A stretch of 64,000 nucleotides of DNA, taken from the NCBI RefSeq assembly GCF_014237865.1, contig NZ_JACJUU010000008.1, positions 101,754-165,753 of the forward strand, read 5' to 3'. Every line of letters begins with the position of its first letter. The stretch's first letter is position 1. Below, piece by piece: positions 1 through 8,464 of this stretch. The position numbers were made by a program, and so were the translations under genes. Source of the DNA: Pusillimonas minor. Lineage in GTDB: Bacteria > Pseudomonadota > Gammaproteobacteria > Burkholderiales > Burkholderiaceae_B. The notes below the pieces were generated by a model that saw only the letters and a list, made by a program, of their open reading frames with translations, was not told the origin of the DNA and did not search any database.

Positions 1-256
1 GCAAATACAGTACCGTGGGTGCGTCAGCCGACTTCCCGGCGATATACCAGGCGTGGACCTGCTCTTTATCGGGTGTTTCGAGGAAGTAGGCCTGCGTGCC
101 TGCCGGGGCTTCACGCGCCCAGCGCGCTTCGCCCAGTTCAACTGAAAAAATGGTGGCGCGTTGCCAGCGGTTGAGTGCGGTGTAGCCGGCGGCTGCCGCC
201 ACCAAAAGCAAAAGACTAACAAGGTACAGCAGGCCTCGGCTGAAACGTATAGACAT
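1..256 (-). CDS. N-terminal part of a membrane-anchored alpha/beta-hydrolase-like protein (cut by the window edge)
   Basis: Reading the minus strand from an ATG at 256 gives 85 residues that stay open to the edge of the window. The start is MSIRFSRGLLYLVSLLLL, a short basic stretch followed by a hydrophobic segment of about 18 residues, so the protein is probably anchored in the inner membrane with the rest in the periplasm. A soluble part with RWQRATIFSVELGEARW follows, and the visible end is APTVLYL. In alpha/beta hydrolases such a strand leads into the His-Gly oxyanion motif, so I infer a serine-hydrolase fold, but the catalytic residues lie outside the window. No strong ribosome-binding site is visible. 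It lies downstream of the ABC operon and is separated from it by a terminator. Confidence 0.6.
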   Translation of the reverse strand, partial: MSIRFSRGLLYLVSLLLLVAAAAGYTALNRWQRATIFSVELGEARWAREAPAGTQAYFLETPDKEQVHAWYIAGKSADAPTVLYL

Positions 257-403
257 GTTTGGGGAGTGAAGAAATGAATGCACTATACGAGACTGCGAGA
301 CGCATGAAAAGTTCGCCGGATGGTGCCGTGAGATCGGGTCGTGTTGGCGTGGCTACCTGCAAAGTGAGCGACCGGGCGCGTGGAGGCCCGCCTTGCTTGG
401 GGC

Positions 404-443
404 ATAAAAACACCCCGCAAACCTTGATAGGGCTTGCGGGGTG
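404..443 (-). terminator. Rho-independent terminator of the NitT/TauT-type ABC operon
   Basis: A 10-bp perfect stem (CACCCCGCAA at 411-420 with TTGCGGGGTG at 434-443) has a 13-base loop. On the minus strand it is followed by a run of T. It lies about 80 bases after the permease stop codon and before the truncated hydrolase gene. Apart from this hairpin I see nothing in 257-520. Confidence 0.8.
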
Positions 444-520
444 AGAATGTGTGGCGTTTGCGGCCACCCATAATGGACAAGGTTGCCGGCATGGCCGGCC
501 AGGCCAGTAGCGCTTTTGGG

Positions 521-1291
521 TTAGCGGTTTTGGCCGCGGAACGCCCAGCCGGTAAAACGTTGTTCGACCAGCGCCGTAGCCACGTACAAAATAATGCCCA
601 GGAAAGCCAGCACCAGCAGGCCGGCAAACACGATTTGTACCTGGAAGGCGGCCTGGGCGTCGAGCATGAGTTTGCCGATGCCCTTGTTGGCACCGACCGT
701 TTCAGAGACGACCGCGCCCACAAACGCCAGCGTGATGGCCACCTTGAGCGAGCCAAAGAAGTAGGGCAGCGCCCCCGGAATACCGACCTTGCGCATGATG
801 TCGAGCTTTGAGGCGCCAAGGGCGCGCAAAACGTCTTCGAGCTCGGGGTTGGTGGTGGCCAGGCCGGTGGCCACGTTGACCACAATGGGAAAGAACGAAA
901 TGAGGAAGGCGGTAATGATGGCGGGGATTTCGCCCAGGCCGAACCACAAAATAAGAATGGGTACGACGGCGACTTTAGGGACCGAGTTAAACCCCACCAG
1001 AACGGGGTAAATGGCGGAATAGATGTTTTTGTGCCAGCCGACCGCAATACCCAGAAGCAGCCCGCCCACAGTAGCCAGCAAAAAGCCGACCAGCGTTGTC
1101 CAGAGGGTGACCCAGGAGTTTTCGGCGATGGGGACGCGGTACTGCCACAGGGCGATGAAAATATCGGAGGGCGCCGGCAAAATGGTCAGCGGGATGGCGA
1201 AGCCTTTGCAGATCAGCTCCCAGATCACAAACAAAATGACGGTGAATGCCAATGGCGGTAATACGTTTTGAAGAATTTCGTTGCGCTGCAT
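521..1291 (-). CDS. ABC transporter permease, NitT/TauT (SsuC/TauC) type
   Basis: A 256-residue inner-membrane protein, the usual length of SsuC/TauC-type permeases. It has about six hydrophobic segments and the cytoplasmic coupling loop of this family, recognisable around LEDVLRALGASKLDIMRKV (EAA motif). A first helix near residues 13-32 is followed by PAPSDIF, typical of the SsuC group. Its ATG directly follows the TAA of the ATPase gene (1292-1294), so the two are co-transcribed and probably translationally coupled. It should form a homodimer with the ATPase next door and receive substrate from the binding protein at 2111-3118. The substrate cannot be read from the sequence: sulfonates, nitrate, thiamine precursors and aromatic acids all use this family. 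Confidence 0.9.
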   Translation of the reverse strand: MQRNEILQNVLPPLAFTVILFVIWELICKGFAIPLTILPAPSDIFIALWQYRVPIAENSWVTLWTTLVGFLLATVGGLLLGIAVGWHKNIYSAIYPVLVGFNSVPKVAVVPILILWFGLGEIPAIITAFLISFFPIVVNVATGLATTNPELEDVLRALGASKLDIMRKVGIPGALPYFFGSLKVAITLAFVGAVVSETVGANKGIGKLMLDAQAAFQVQIVFAGLLVLAFLGIILYVATALVEQRFTGWAFRGQNR

Positions 1292-2077
1292 TTAGTGTTT
1301 CCCCCCGATCATTGACCGTAGTTCGTGGACAATGTCCTGGAATTCCTGGGTGTAGGTCACCTCGAGGTCGCGCGGACGCGGAATATTGACATTGCACTTT
1401 TTAACGACCTTGCCCGGGCGGTCGGACATGACGTAGACCGTGTCGGCCAGGAAAACGGCTTCGCGCAGGTCGTGTGTGACCAGCATGACGGTGACTTGCC
1501 GTTGGGCCTGGATGTCGCGCAGGGCGCACCAAAGCTCTTCGCGGGTAAAGGCATCGAGCGCACCAAAGGGTTCGTCGAGCATGAGGATTTCGGGTTCGTG
1601 AATGAGTGCGCGGCAAATAGAGGCACGCTGCTGCATGCCTCCTGAAAGTTGCCAGGGGAATTTTTCGGTAAACCCCTTGAGCCCGACGGAATGCAGCAGA
1701 TCTTCGGCCTTCTTTTTGTACTCGGCCCGGTTGGACGAGATTTTGCTGCGATACGGTTGAACGATTTCTAGGGGCAGCAAGATGTTGTCGACGCAGGTGC
1801 GCCAGGGCAACAGGTTGCTGGCCTGAAAAGCCATACCGACCGACTTCAGGGGGCCGTTGACGGGCTTGCCTTCGACGGCCAGCTTGCCCGACAACGGCGC
1901 ATGCAGACCTGAAATCAGTTTCATGAGCGAGCTTTTGCCGCAGCCCGACGGGCCGACCACGGCAATGAATTCGCCTTTGCGGATTGATAATGTGACGTCT
2001 TCAATAGCCAGAACGGCAGCGTCGCCTTTGCCATAGGCCATAGATACATTATCGAGTTCAACCAACATTTCCGTCAT
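1292..2077 (-). CDS. ABC transporter ATPase, NitT/TauT (SsuB/TauB) type
   Basis: A 261-residue cytoplasmic nucleotide-binding subunit. All diagnostic motifs are intact: Walker A GPSGCGKSS, Q-loop at MAFQASNLLPWRT, signature LSGGMQQRASICRAL, Walker B ILMLDEPFGALD, and the H-loop His in LVTHDL. The DEPFGALDAFTRE stretch is typical of the SsuB/TauB/NrtD group. The start has a good ribosome-binding site (CAGGAG) before ATG at 2077. It lies between the binding protein (33 bases upstream) and the permease (no gap), completing a standard three-part importer. Confidence 0.93.
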   Translation of the reverse strand: MTEMLVELDNVSMAYGKGDAAVLAIEDVTLSIRKGEFIAVVGPSGCGKSSLMKLISGLHAPLSGKLAVEGKPVNGPLKSVGMAFQASNLLPWRTCVDNILLPLEIVQPYRSKISSNRAEYKKKAEDLLHSVGLKGFTEKFPWQLSGGMQQRASICRALIHEPEILMLDEPFGALDAFTREELWCALRDIQAQRQVTVMLVTHDLREAVFLADTVYVMSDRPGKVVKKCNVNIPRPRDLEVTYTQEFQDIVHELRSMIGGKH

Positions 2078-2110
2078 GGGGACTCCTGTGAAACTAGTTA
2101 TTGTTATGGG

Positions 2111-3118
2111 TTACTTGACCATGCGCTGATCGAGGGGCGGCAGGAACTCGTTGGTGAAGACGTCGGATACTTTGGGCTTGTTGGTGTACTTGAACGTCAG
2201 GCCGATTTGATCCATGGCCTTTTCGAAGCGTGCCGTGTCAATATCGCCCAACCCGTTTTTAAGGACGTCGGGCGACACAAAGTTACGCTCGAGCGACATT
2301 TTGAGGCGCTGCAGTTCGACATCGCGGTTGGCGATGGCGTTGCGCTTCATGAGTGAATCGATGGCCGATTCTGGATCTTTGAGGGTGTCCTGGATGCCTT
2401 TGATGGTGGCTTTGACAAAGCCGGCGACCGCTTTGGGGTTGTTTTTGGCGAAGTCGGGGTTGGCCATGAGGGCATTGCCGTAGAGGTCGACACCATAGTC
2501 ACGCATGAGCAGCACCACGATGTCTTCGTCTTTGACGCCGTTGGCTTTCAGGTTCATGTACGACGAAAACCAGAACCCGGTAATGGCATCGACCCTGCCT
2601 TGCGCCAGCATGGGCTCGCGTACCGGGAAGCCGATGTTTTCAATTTTTACTTTGGAGGCGTCGATGTTATTGGCGGCGACAAAAATGGGCCACTGTGCGT
2701 AGGCGCCGTCGGGGGCGGGTGCGCCCAGGGTTTTGCCTTCGAGGTCTTTGGGCTTGCTGATGCCTTTGTCTTTAAGGGTAACGATAGAAAATGCCGGGGT
2801 GTCGTACACCATCATGACGGCTTTGACCGGCGGGTTTTGCGTGTTGTCGCGGTACTTGACCAGCGAGTTGATGTCGGCAAAGCCCATTTGGTAAGTGCCG
2901 GTGGCGACGCGGTTGATGGGTTCGACCGAGCTGGCGCCGGGGTCGATGGTGACATCAAGGCCTTCTGCCTTGTAATAGCCCTTGTCGAGCGCCACGAAAT
3001 AGGGCGCAGCGGGACCTTCGAAGCGCCAATCGAGCGCGAAACGCACAGCCGTTTGTGCCATGGCGGCACTTGAACTTAAGGCGATGGCTGCTGAAAGAAT
3101 GAGTCGGGAAACGCGCAT
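2111..3118 (-). CDS. Periplasmic substrate-binding protein, NMT1/THI5-like (NitT/TauT family)
   Basis: A 335-residue secreted protein. Residues 1-21 are a clear Sec signal peptide ending AMA before QTAVRFAL. The mature part has the NMT1/THI5-like fold: LDWRFEGPAAPYFVALDKGYY, GLDVTIDPGASSVEPINRV and GYYKAEGLDV-type spacing are the family hallmarks. It is the first gene of the operon and has the best ribosome-binding site (CCGGAGG, 4-10 bases before ATG). Relatives bind thiamine pyrimidine precursors, riboflavin precursors or sulfonates. The 5' leader (3119-3310) carries a GCCGGCC/GGCCGGC hairpin at 3140-3157 close to the ribosome-binding site but none of the conserved TPP-riboswitch strings, so thiamine regulation is not supported. 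Confidence 0.9.
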   Translation of the reverse strand: MRVSRLILSAAIALSSSAAMAQTAVRFALDWRFEGPAAPYFVALDKGYYKAEGLDVTIDPGASSVEPINRVATGTYQMGFADINSLVKYRDNTQNPPVKAVMMVYDTPAFSIVTLKDKGISKPKDLEGKTLGAPAPDGAYAQWPIFVAANNIDASKVKIENIGFPVREPMLAQGRVDAITGFWFSSYMNLKANGVKDEDIVVLLMRDYGVDLYGNALMANPDFAKNNPKAVAGFVKATIKGIQDTLKDPESAIDSLMKRNAIANRDVELQRLKMSLERNFVSPDVLKNGLGDIDTARFEKAMDQIGLTFKYTNKPKVSDVFTNEFLPPLDQRMVK

Positions 3119-3310
3119 ACTTACCTCCGGTAGTTGAACGCCGGCCAGATGGCCGGCGCGTCGAACAGGGTCATTGAACGGGTGCGTAGCTGGCTATTTT
3201 TTTATGCGTGCGCTTGAACAATTTTCATATTGATCAGGCTGACTCAATAGTATTCAAATCCATCACAACTTAGCCCTTAGTAGTTTCCCGATAAATCCGG
3301 TGTTTTAGGC

Positions 3311-4111
3311 CTAAACTGTCAGACAATAGAGGGAATTGAAGCGATTATTCTCTTGGGTGCCATCGGGGTTGCCTACGCCGCGGGGGTTGGTAACCACGCG
3401 TGTACCCTGTTTTTCGGTGCCTAACCGGTAATCGAATGAGTCGTGCGTGTGTCCGTGAATACATAACACGGGTGGTGCGGTCAGAATGACGTCTTCGAGG
3501 TTGCTGATGAAGCCGCCGTTCGAAGCCTGGCCTGCCCACTTTGGGTGGATAGAGCCGGGTGAGATGCCGTGATGGGTGACCAGCACAGTTTTTTCGTTCC
3601 GGGCATGTAACGAGGCCAGCGTTGCGCTGATCCAGCGACGGGCCAGATGGTGAGCCGTGAACTGGTGTTCGGGCGTTAAAGGCTCGGGCGGGTTTGGGGC
3701 TTCGTGGTATTGCGTATGCGTAAAGTCGGGCGAAAACTTAAGACATGCGGCTAGGCAGTCTGGGTCAAGGTCGTAAAAGTCTGTCCAGAGTGTGGTCCCG
3801 GCAAAGGTGATGTCGTCAATTTTTACCGTTGTGTTTTCAAGCACGTGCAGGTTGGCGGGTAATTGCCAGTGTCGTAGTGTTTTGCGGCTGTCCGGGAAGT
3901 TGCCTTCGTAGTATTCGTGGTTGCCCATCACGTAAATCACATGGGCAAAACGTGCGGCTGCATGGCGTAAAAACGGCTCAAGCACGTCGCGTTGGTTGAT
4001 TTGCCCGATGTCGCCGGCCAGGATCAGTGTCGATGTGTGGTCATCTGGCAGCGGGGGGATGTCGAAGGGGCAGTTTTCAAGGTGAAGATCTGACAAAATA
4101 CGCAGTTTCAT
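3311..4111 (-). CDS. Calcineurin-like metallophosphoesterase
   Basis: A 266-residue cytoplasmic phosphoesterase with the whole di-metal motif series in order: SDLHLE near the N terminus, LAGDIGQ, VMGNHEYYEGN, VTHHGISP and CIHGHTHDSFDY. These residues bind two divalent metals and catalyse phosphoester cleavage. The physiological substrate is unknown. I start at ATG 4111 (MKLRILSDLHLE) rather than 13 codons upstream because a GAGG ribosome-binding site sits at the right distance and family members begin just before the SDLH motif. It is a single gene, divergent from the small multidrug transporter gene at 4231. Confidence 0.85.
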   Translation of the reverse strand: MKLRILSDLHLENCPFDIPPLPDDHTSTLILAGDIGQINQRDVLEPFLRHAAARFAHVIYVMGNHEYYEGNFPDSRKTLRHWQLPANLHVLENTTVKIDDITFAGTTLWTDFYDLDPDCLAACLKFSPDFTHTQYHEAPNPPEPLTPEHQFTAHHLARRWISATLASLHARNEKTVLVTHHGISPGSIHPKWAGQASNGGFISNLEDVILTAPPVLCIHGHTHDSFDYRLGTEKQGTRVVTNPRGVGNPDGTQENNRFNSLYCLTV

Positions 4112-4230
4112 GACGGTACCTCGGCGGGTTTCAAAGGCGGGGTGCGGCAAGCGGCCCTGTGCGTGGCGGCCGTTGCCGGTAACCGTAACCGGTTTTTTTT
4201 GCCATTATGGGCGCAACACAGGAAACTTTA

Positions 4231-4563
4231 ATGCACAACTGGATCTATCTTCTGCTGGCCATTGTGGCTGAAACCGTTGCGACCTCGGCACTAAAGGCCA
4301 GTAACGGTTTTACGCAGCTGTGGCCTTCGGTAATTACCGTGGTGGGCTACGCAATTGCGTTTTATTTTCTGGCCCTGACCTTGCGTACCATCCCGGTGGG
4401 CGTGGCCTATGCAATTTGGTCCGGCCTGGGCATTGTGCTTATTACCGGTGTGGGTTGGGTAGTGTTCAAGCAAACCCTCGATGCGCCGGCGCTGATCGGC
4501 ATCGGGTTGATACTGGCCGGCGTTATTGTGATGAATGTGTTTTCGAGGTCGGCCGGGCATTGA
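4231..4563 (+). CDS. EmrE/QacE-type small multidrug resistance exporter
   Basis: A 110-residue, four-helix inner-membrane protein, exactly the length of E. coli EmrE. With the start at 4231 the essential proton and substrate-binding glutamate falls at position 14 (IVAETVAT) and the conserved tryptophan at position 63 (AYAIWSGLG), the same numbering as EmrE, which strongly supports this start over the ATG 24 bases upstream. An AGGAAA ribosome-binding site precedes it. The C terminus MNVFSRSAGH also resembles the EmrE tail. It should act as a dual-topology homodimer exchanging protons for quaternary cations such as ethidium or methyl viologen. The YAIWSG stretch fits the EmrE/Qac branch rather than guanidinium exporters (Gdx/SugE). 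Confidence 0.92.
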   Translation: MHNWIYLLLAIVAETVATSALKASNGFTQLWPSVITVVGYAIAFYFLALTLRTIPVGVAYAIWSGLGIVLITGVGWVVFKQTLDAPALIGIGLILAGVIVMNVFSRSAGH

Positions 4564-4592
4564 CACGGCGGTGCACCGGCACCGGCCGGCCG

Positions 4593-5381
4593 CTACAGGT
4601 TTTGCCGGGCGGTTGCCGCCAGTTGTGCGGCGGCGTTACGCAATAACGCGGTATCGGCCCCTAGCGCCATGAAGCAGGCACCCGCCGCGCGGTAGGCAGC
4701 CAGTTGCCCCGGGTTGCCGCAAAACAAGCCGGCGGCTTTGCCGGCCTGGCTGATACGGCTTAGGGCGGATGTAATCGCGGCCTGTACCTCGGGGTGCTGC
4801 GGGTTGCCCAGGTGGCCCAGTGCTGCGGCAAGGTCGGACGGCCCGATAAACACACCGTCTACGCCGTCAACCGCGCAAATGGCCTCAAGGTTGTTCAGGC
4901 CGTCTGTCGATTCAATTTGCACGACCAGGCAAATATTGCTGCCGGCATGCCTGACATAGTCGCTGATGGCGTTCCAGCGTGCGCCGCGTTCAAGGCCTGT
5001 GCCCACGCCGCGTAAGCCCCGGGGCGGGTAATGTATAGCCCGCACCAGTTGTTCGGCCTGCGTTGCGGTGTCTACCATGGGCGCCAAAATGGTTTGTACG
5101 CCCATGCCCAACAACTGTTTTAGGGTGGCGGGGTTGTGGTCGACCGGGCGAACCAGCGCCTGCGTCGGGTAGGGGGCCATGGCTTGCAACTGGGCCTGTA
5201 CCGTGGGCATGTCGTTAATGCCGTGTTCGCAGTCAATCAGCAAGAAGTCGAAACCGCACGTGGCCAGAATTTCGGCACTGACGGTATTGTTCAGCCCCAT
5301 GAACAGACCCACCTGGGGGTGACGGTTGTTCAGGGCGTGTTTGAATGTGTTGGCAGGCAGGGCAAGCGGCGCGAAGGACAT
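4593..5381 (-). CDS. HpcH/HpaI-family class II aldolase
   Basis: A 262-residue TIM-barrel aldolase. The family's active-site motifs are all present: LLIDCEHG (catalytic His), ALVRPVDHN (pyruvate-carboxylate-binding Arg), APMVDT, YPPRGLRGVGTGLERGARW, VVQIES (metal Glu) and GVFIGPSDLAAALG (metal Asp). Relatives cleave 4-hydroxy-2-oxo acids to pyruvate plus an aldehyde (HpaI, GarL, BphI-like RhmA). The exact substrate cannot be assigned, because no homoprotocatechuate or glucarate genes are nearby. I use ATG 5381; an in-frame GTG at 5390 is possible and neither has a convincing ribosome-binding site. It is convergent with the SMR gene. Confidence 0.85.
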   Translation of the reverse strand: MSFAPLALPANTFKHALNNRHPQVGLFMGLNNTVSAEILATCGFDFLLIDCEHGINDMPTVQAQLQAMAPYPTQALVRPVDHNPATLKQLLGMGVQTILAPMVDTATQAEQLVRAIHYPPRGLRGVGTGLERGARWNAISDYVRHAGSNICLVVQIESTDGLNNLEAICAVDGVDGVFIGPSDLAAALGHLGNPQHPEVQAAITSALSRISQAGKAAGLFCGNPGQLAAYRAAGACFMALGADTALLRNAAAQLAATARQNL

Positions 5382-5439
5382 GAGGCACACAGAAGATAAC
5401 AGAAGCGTTAATTATGTCATGCCCGATGGGCCCCGAACC

Positions 5440-5532
5440 GGTTGGAACGGTGTGATTAACCGTGTCTAGTGAGTGCGTATCTCCCGTTAATGAGGGAGAG
5501 CCAATGCGTATCCCCCGTCAAAGGGGACGAGC
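5440..5532 (+). mobile_element. Relic of an ISL3-type insertion sequence: transposase C terminus plus two right ends in tandem
   Basis: In frame at 5440-5469 the codons read GWNGVINRV then TAG, identical to the transposase C terminus found three times near the right edge of this window. After the stop comes a terminal repeat ending GGGAGAGCC at 5502, and immediately after it (5503-5532) a second, slightly different terminal repeat ending GACGAGCC. Read on the minus strand both begin GGCTC and carry a short internal hairpin. Nothing else of an element remains upstream of 5440, so this is a decayed fragment. It sits between the aldolase gene and the terminator of tRNA-Pro. Apart from it, positions 5382-5725 hold only the tRNA, its terminator and promoter region. 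Confidence 0.7.
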
Positions 5533-5543
5533 CGACGTGCGCC

Positions 5544-5578
5544 AAAACAAAAAGGGCTGATGCTTTTGGCATCAACCC
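5544..5578 (-). terminator. Terminator of tRNA-Pro
   Basis: Stem AGGGCTGATGC (5552-5562) pairs with GCATCAACCCT (5568-5578) with one G-T pair and a 5-base loop. On the minus strand it is followed by TTTTTGTTTT. It lies 17 bases beyond the tRNA-Pro 3' end. Confidence 0.8.
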
Positions 5579-5595
5579 TGTTTGCTTAAAAGAGG

Positions 5596-5672
<77 letters not shown>

Positions 5673-5725
5673 ACAAGACCGCAATTATGACATATTCGAA
5701 AGGGTTTGTGTAAAGCGCAGAGCAT

Positions 5726-7618
5726 TTATTGTTTGACCAATAAATGCGGCAGTGTGTACTGCCCTTGTTTGTACACCTGGTTGGGCCACAGGGCATGCGC
5801 CAGCGCTTCGCGCTGCAGTGCTTCGTCGAGCGGCTGTGGCGTATAAGCGTCGCCACCGTTATAGGTGAATTGACTGGCAGGGCGATGCGGCTCGAGGACA
5901 ACCAGTTGGGTATCTTTCAGGTAGCCGTAGTTTTCGCTGAATTGCATCATGGCGCGGCCCCCTGTACGTGGCAGGTTCAGGTCGTGACCGATCATGGGGT
6001 GATCAAGGTTGACGCCCGCCAGTGACAACAGCGTGGGGGCCAGGTCGATCTGGCTGACCAGACGGTTGTCTTGTCTGGGCGCTATGGTGCCCCCCAGGAA
6101 AAGTGCCGGAATATGAAAGTGCTTGAGTGGTATCAGGCTCATACCGCCAACACGCGCATCGTGGTCGGCCGCGATCAGAAAAACGGTGTTATCCCAGTAG
6201 GCGCTTTGACGGGCTTTTTCGAAAAACTGGCCGATGGCCCAGTCGGCATACCGGATGGTGTTGTCGACAGTGGCAGGGTCGCCGTTGGGCGTAATGCGGC
6301 CTTGCGGGTATTCCCACGGCGAATGGTTGCTGACTGAAAAAGCCAGTGTAAAGGTGGGGGATCCGGATGACGTGCTTAGATGATGGTGCAGTTCGTTGAA
6401 CATGTCTTCGTCGCTCGCGCCCCATGTGCCCACAAAGGCCGGGTTCCGGAAGTGTTCGCGTTCGATGATCTTGTCGAACCCGTTGCCCAGAAAGAAGCTT
6501 TTCATGTTGTCGAAGTGGGCCTCGCCGCCATAAATGAACGTGCTTGAATACCCCTGCAGGCGTAGCGCCTGGGCCAGTGTGAAAAAGCGTGATTGCGCGC
6601 CGGGCAGACGAAGGGCGGCGTCGGAAACCGTTGGGGGGAAGCCCGCCGACAAGGCTTCTAGGCCACGGACAGAGCGGGTGCCGGTGGCATAAGTGCGCGT
6701 CAGGTTCCAGGCTTGTTTCGACAGGGCATCGAGCTGCGGGGTGAGGCCCTGGCCGTTCAGGTAACCCGTGAACTGTGCACCCAGGCTTTCTTCAACAATG
6801 ATGACGATATTAAGAGGCCGGGTGTGCGTATGCGCGGCTGCCTGGTGGTGCAGCGTTGGAATGCCGGGGTTTGTGTTTTTGATGCCCGCGCATTCGCACA
6901 CAATGGTGTTGACCTGCCCGGTAGGCATGTCGCCGTAAACATCGGCCGCCGATCGCTCGTTTTTTTGGCTGTAAATGGCGTAAATAACGCTGTACAGCGA
7001 ATTAAGCGGCAGCGTGTTGAGCATGCTGTCGCCGCAGTAGGCCACACTGGAAGGGTTGATGGGCCGGTGTTTAAGGGTGCCGCGAATGGCCAGAAACACA
7101 ATGGCGGCAGTGGCCAGCGAAAGCAAAATAGCTTGCCACCAGACGACGGGGGCGTCGGGTGCCACCTGCCCGAACAGGATATGCCCACCCCAGCCAAACA
7201 AGCCCAGCGCGCCTATGCCGCCAAAAATTACCGGCTTGTAGCCCTTCCAGAGCATGCCGAATACTTCTTTTGGGTGTTGCAGGTATTGCACGTAAAGGCG
7301 GTCGGGCCGGGTATCGTACTCGTACACAAATTGTGGTGTTGACACTTCAAGTAGTACCAGCAGCAGCCAGGAAATCTGCAGCCAGAAACCAGTGATGTCG
7401 ACGAACAAGGGGAAATGGCCCAGCCAGGGCGCAAGCAGGGCAGGGATGCCGGCCAAAACCGCAATTTGGTGGGCGTCGATGCGCAAACCACCCAGCATAA
7501 TGGGGGCGAGCCCGCCGTTCAGGCTGACGCGCCGCCACTGCCAAAGCGACAAGCCCAGGCGGCTGGTCGACAGCAGCAGGAAGCTGGCGGCGATAAATAT
7601 AAGGGTTTGTTCCTGCAT
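5726..7618 (-). CDS. LTA-synthase-like sulfatase-family membrane protein (phosphoglycerol-transferase type)
   Basis: A 630-residue inner-membrane enzyme. The N-terminal ~200 residues hold about five hydrophobic segments (7-17, 45-66, 73-91, 128-150, 160-180). The periplasmic C-terminal half has the alkaline-phosphatase/sulfatase fold: metal-binding Glu in VIIVEESLG, the nucleophile region [12 protein letters not shown] where the LtaS/OpgB group uses a catalytic Thr, [20 protein letters not shown], and ADHDARVGG near residue 487 with the Asp-His metal ligands. In Gram-negative relatives such proteins transfer phosphoglycerol or phosphoethanolamine to periplasmic glucans or cell-surface glycans. 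The acceptor here is unknown. The ATG at 7618 is 101 bases from the divergent MarR gene. Confidence 0.82.
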   Translation of the reverse strand: MQEQTLIFIAASFLLLSTSRLGLSLWQWRRVSLNGGLAPIMLGGLRIDAHQIAVLAGIPALLAPWLGHFPLFVDITGFWLQISWLLLVLLEVSTPQFVYEYDTRPDRLYVQYLQHPKEVFGMLWKGYKPVIFGGIGALGLFGWGGHILFGQVAPDAPVVWWQAILLSLATAAIVFLAIRGTLKHRPINPSSVAYCGDSMLNTLPLNSLYSVIYAIYSQKNERSAADVYGDMPTGQVNTIVCECAGIKNTNPGIPTLHHQAAAHTHTRPLNIVIIVEESLGAQFTGYLNGQGLTPQLDALSKQAWNLTRTYATGTRSVRGLEALSAGFPPTVSDAALRLPGAQSRFFTLAQALRLQGYSSTFIYGGEAHFDNMKSFFLGNGFDKIIEREHFRNPAFVGTWGASDEDMFNELHHHLSTSSGSPTFTLAFSVSNHSPWEYPQGRITPNGDPATVDNTIRYADWAIGQFFEKARQSAYWDNTVFLIAADHDARVGGMSLIPLKHFHIPALFLGGTIAPRQDNRLVSQIDLAPTLLSLAGVNLDHPMIGHDLNLPRTGGRAMMQFSENYGYLKDTQLVVLEPHRPASQFTYNGGDAYTPQPLDEALQREALAHALWPNQVYKQGQYTLPHLLVKQ

Positions 7619-7673
7619 ACTTTTGGGTGCTTACGCTCGAAAATTTACCTTGCGTAATATATAGTGCGTAGGG

Positions 7674-7685
7674 CTATGCGCATAG
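7674..7685. promoter_or_regulatory. Palindrome CTATGCGCATAG, candidate operator of the MarR gene
   Basis: A perfect 12-bp palindrome 34 bases before the MarR start and 56 bases before the divergent sulfatase start. Its core TATGCGC recurs in the site at 8207-8220 and, with one change, at 17772-17787, so it is probably a binding site of the adjacent MarR-type regulator. Confidence 0.5.
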
Positions 7686-7719
7686 TGTTTTCACGTCTAT
7701 TAACAAAATCGAGCCCCTA

Positions 7720-8208
7720 ATGTCCGATAACCACACCCGCAAACCCGTATCGCCGTCCGGCGAGCCGCAATACGATTTTTCCCAGCAGGTGGGGCATTTG
7801 CTCAGGCGTGCCTACCAGCGCCATACGGCACTGTTTCAGCAGATCATCCCCGATACCCAGCTTACAGCCGCCCAGTTTGTGGTGCTGTGTGCGGTTCGCG
7901 ACTGTGGGGCGTGCTCGCTTAGCGAAATTGTCAAGCGCACGGCCATCGACCAGGCCACTGTGCGGGGCGTTATCGATCGCCTTAAATCGCGCAAGCTGCT
8001 GGGGGTTCGTCACGACGACGCCGATCGCCGCAAGGTGCTGGTCAGCCTGACACCGGCCGGGCTTGAACTGGTTGACAGCATGGTGCCGTTTGCCTTCGAC
8101 ATCACCGAGAAGACCTTTGCCGGGTTTAATCCGGCCGAAAAACTGGCATTGGTATATCTGTTGAACAAAATGTGCGAGTCCGACGTCGCAGATTTGTCTG
8201 GCAATTAA
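7720..8208 (+). CDS. MarR-family regulator, NicR/BpsR-like
   Basis: A 162-residue winged-helix repressor. The N-terminal helix QVGHLLRRAYQRHTALFQQ is the dimerisation part, LTAAQFVVLCAVRDCG leads into the HTH, and the recognition helix lies in RTAIDQATVRGVIDRLKSR. The wing is HDDADRRKVLVSLTPAG with the usual D-x-R-x motif. This pattern matches the NicR/BpsR branch, which represses nicotinate-degradation genes and is released by 6-hydroxynicotinate. Context agrees: it precedes a Liv importer and nicotinate oxidation genes. Palindromes of the same general type occur beside it, upstream of the importer and between nicC and the molybdopterin gene. Calling it NicR is inference from fold and context, not from a database match. 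Confidence 0.8.
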   Translation: MSDNHTRKPVSPSGEPQYDFSQQVGHLLRRAYQRHTALFQQIIPDTQLTAAQFVVLCAVRDCGACSLSEIVKRTAIDQATVRGVIDRLKSRKLLGVRHDDADRRKVLVSLTPAGLELVDSMVPFAFDITEKTFAGFNPAEKLALVYLLNKMCESDVADLSGN

Positions 8209-8220
8209 GTGTATGCGCTT
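8207..8220. promoter_or_regulatory. Operator-like inverted repeat right after the MarR gene
   Basis: AAGTGTATGCGCTT is an imperfect inverted repeat that starts inside the stop codon of the MarR gene. It resembles TAGTGTATGCACTCTA at 17772-17787. It lies about 245 bases upstream of the solute-binding-protein gene. Confidence 0.4.
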
Positions 8221-8373
8221 CAATGGTTCGTCTTTGCACCAGCGTGTTTCATGGGTGCGCCGACATTGTGCGTTGCGGTAAATATTCAGGTGGATTAGGC
8301 ACCTATAGCGGTTTGTTTTGCTTTTGTAGTCAAGGGTTTATCCCTAGTAAAAACAGTCTTGTGGCTGAAAACT

Positions 8374-8390
8374 TAGGTGTGTACACTTGA
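8374..8390. promoter_or_regulatory. Operator-like palindrome upstream of the Liv importer
   Basis: TAGGTGTGTACACTTGA contains the perfect 8-bp palindrome GTGTACAC at 8379-8386, about 75 bases before the start of the solute-binding-protein gene. Sites of the same kind (TAGGTGT-TT-ACACCTA and TAGTGTGTACATTG) lie in the nicC/molybdopterin-gene intergenic region, suggesting common control by the NicR-like protein. Confidence 0.5.
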
Positions 8391-8464
8391 AAGGTGCTAT
8401 TACTCTTGCAATAGCGTTCTTGCCGATATCCACCCGGCAAGGCGCGCCACATAGGAAACTAACA

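Noticed and set aside
3119..3310. TPP riboswitch before the NMT1/THI5-like importer
   Set aside because: None of the conserved thiamine-box strings (such as CTGAGA or ACCTGATC) occurs in the leader; only a short GC hairpin near the ribosome-binding site is present.
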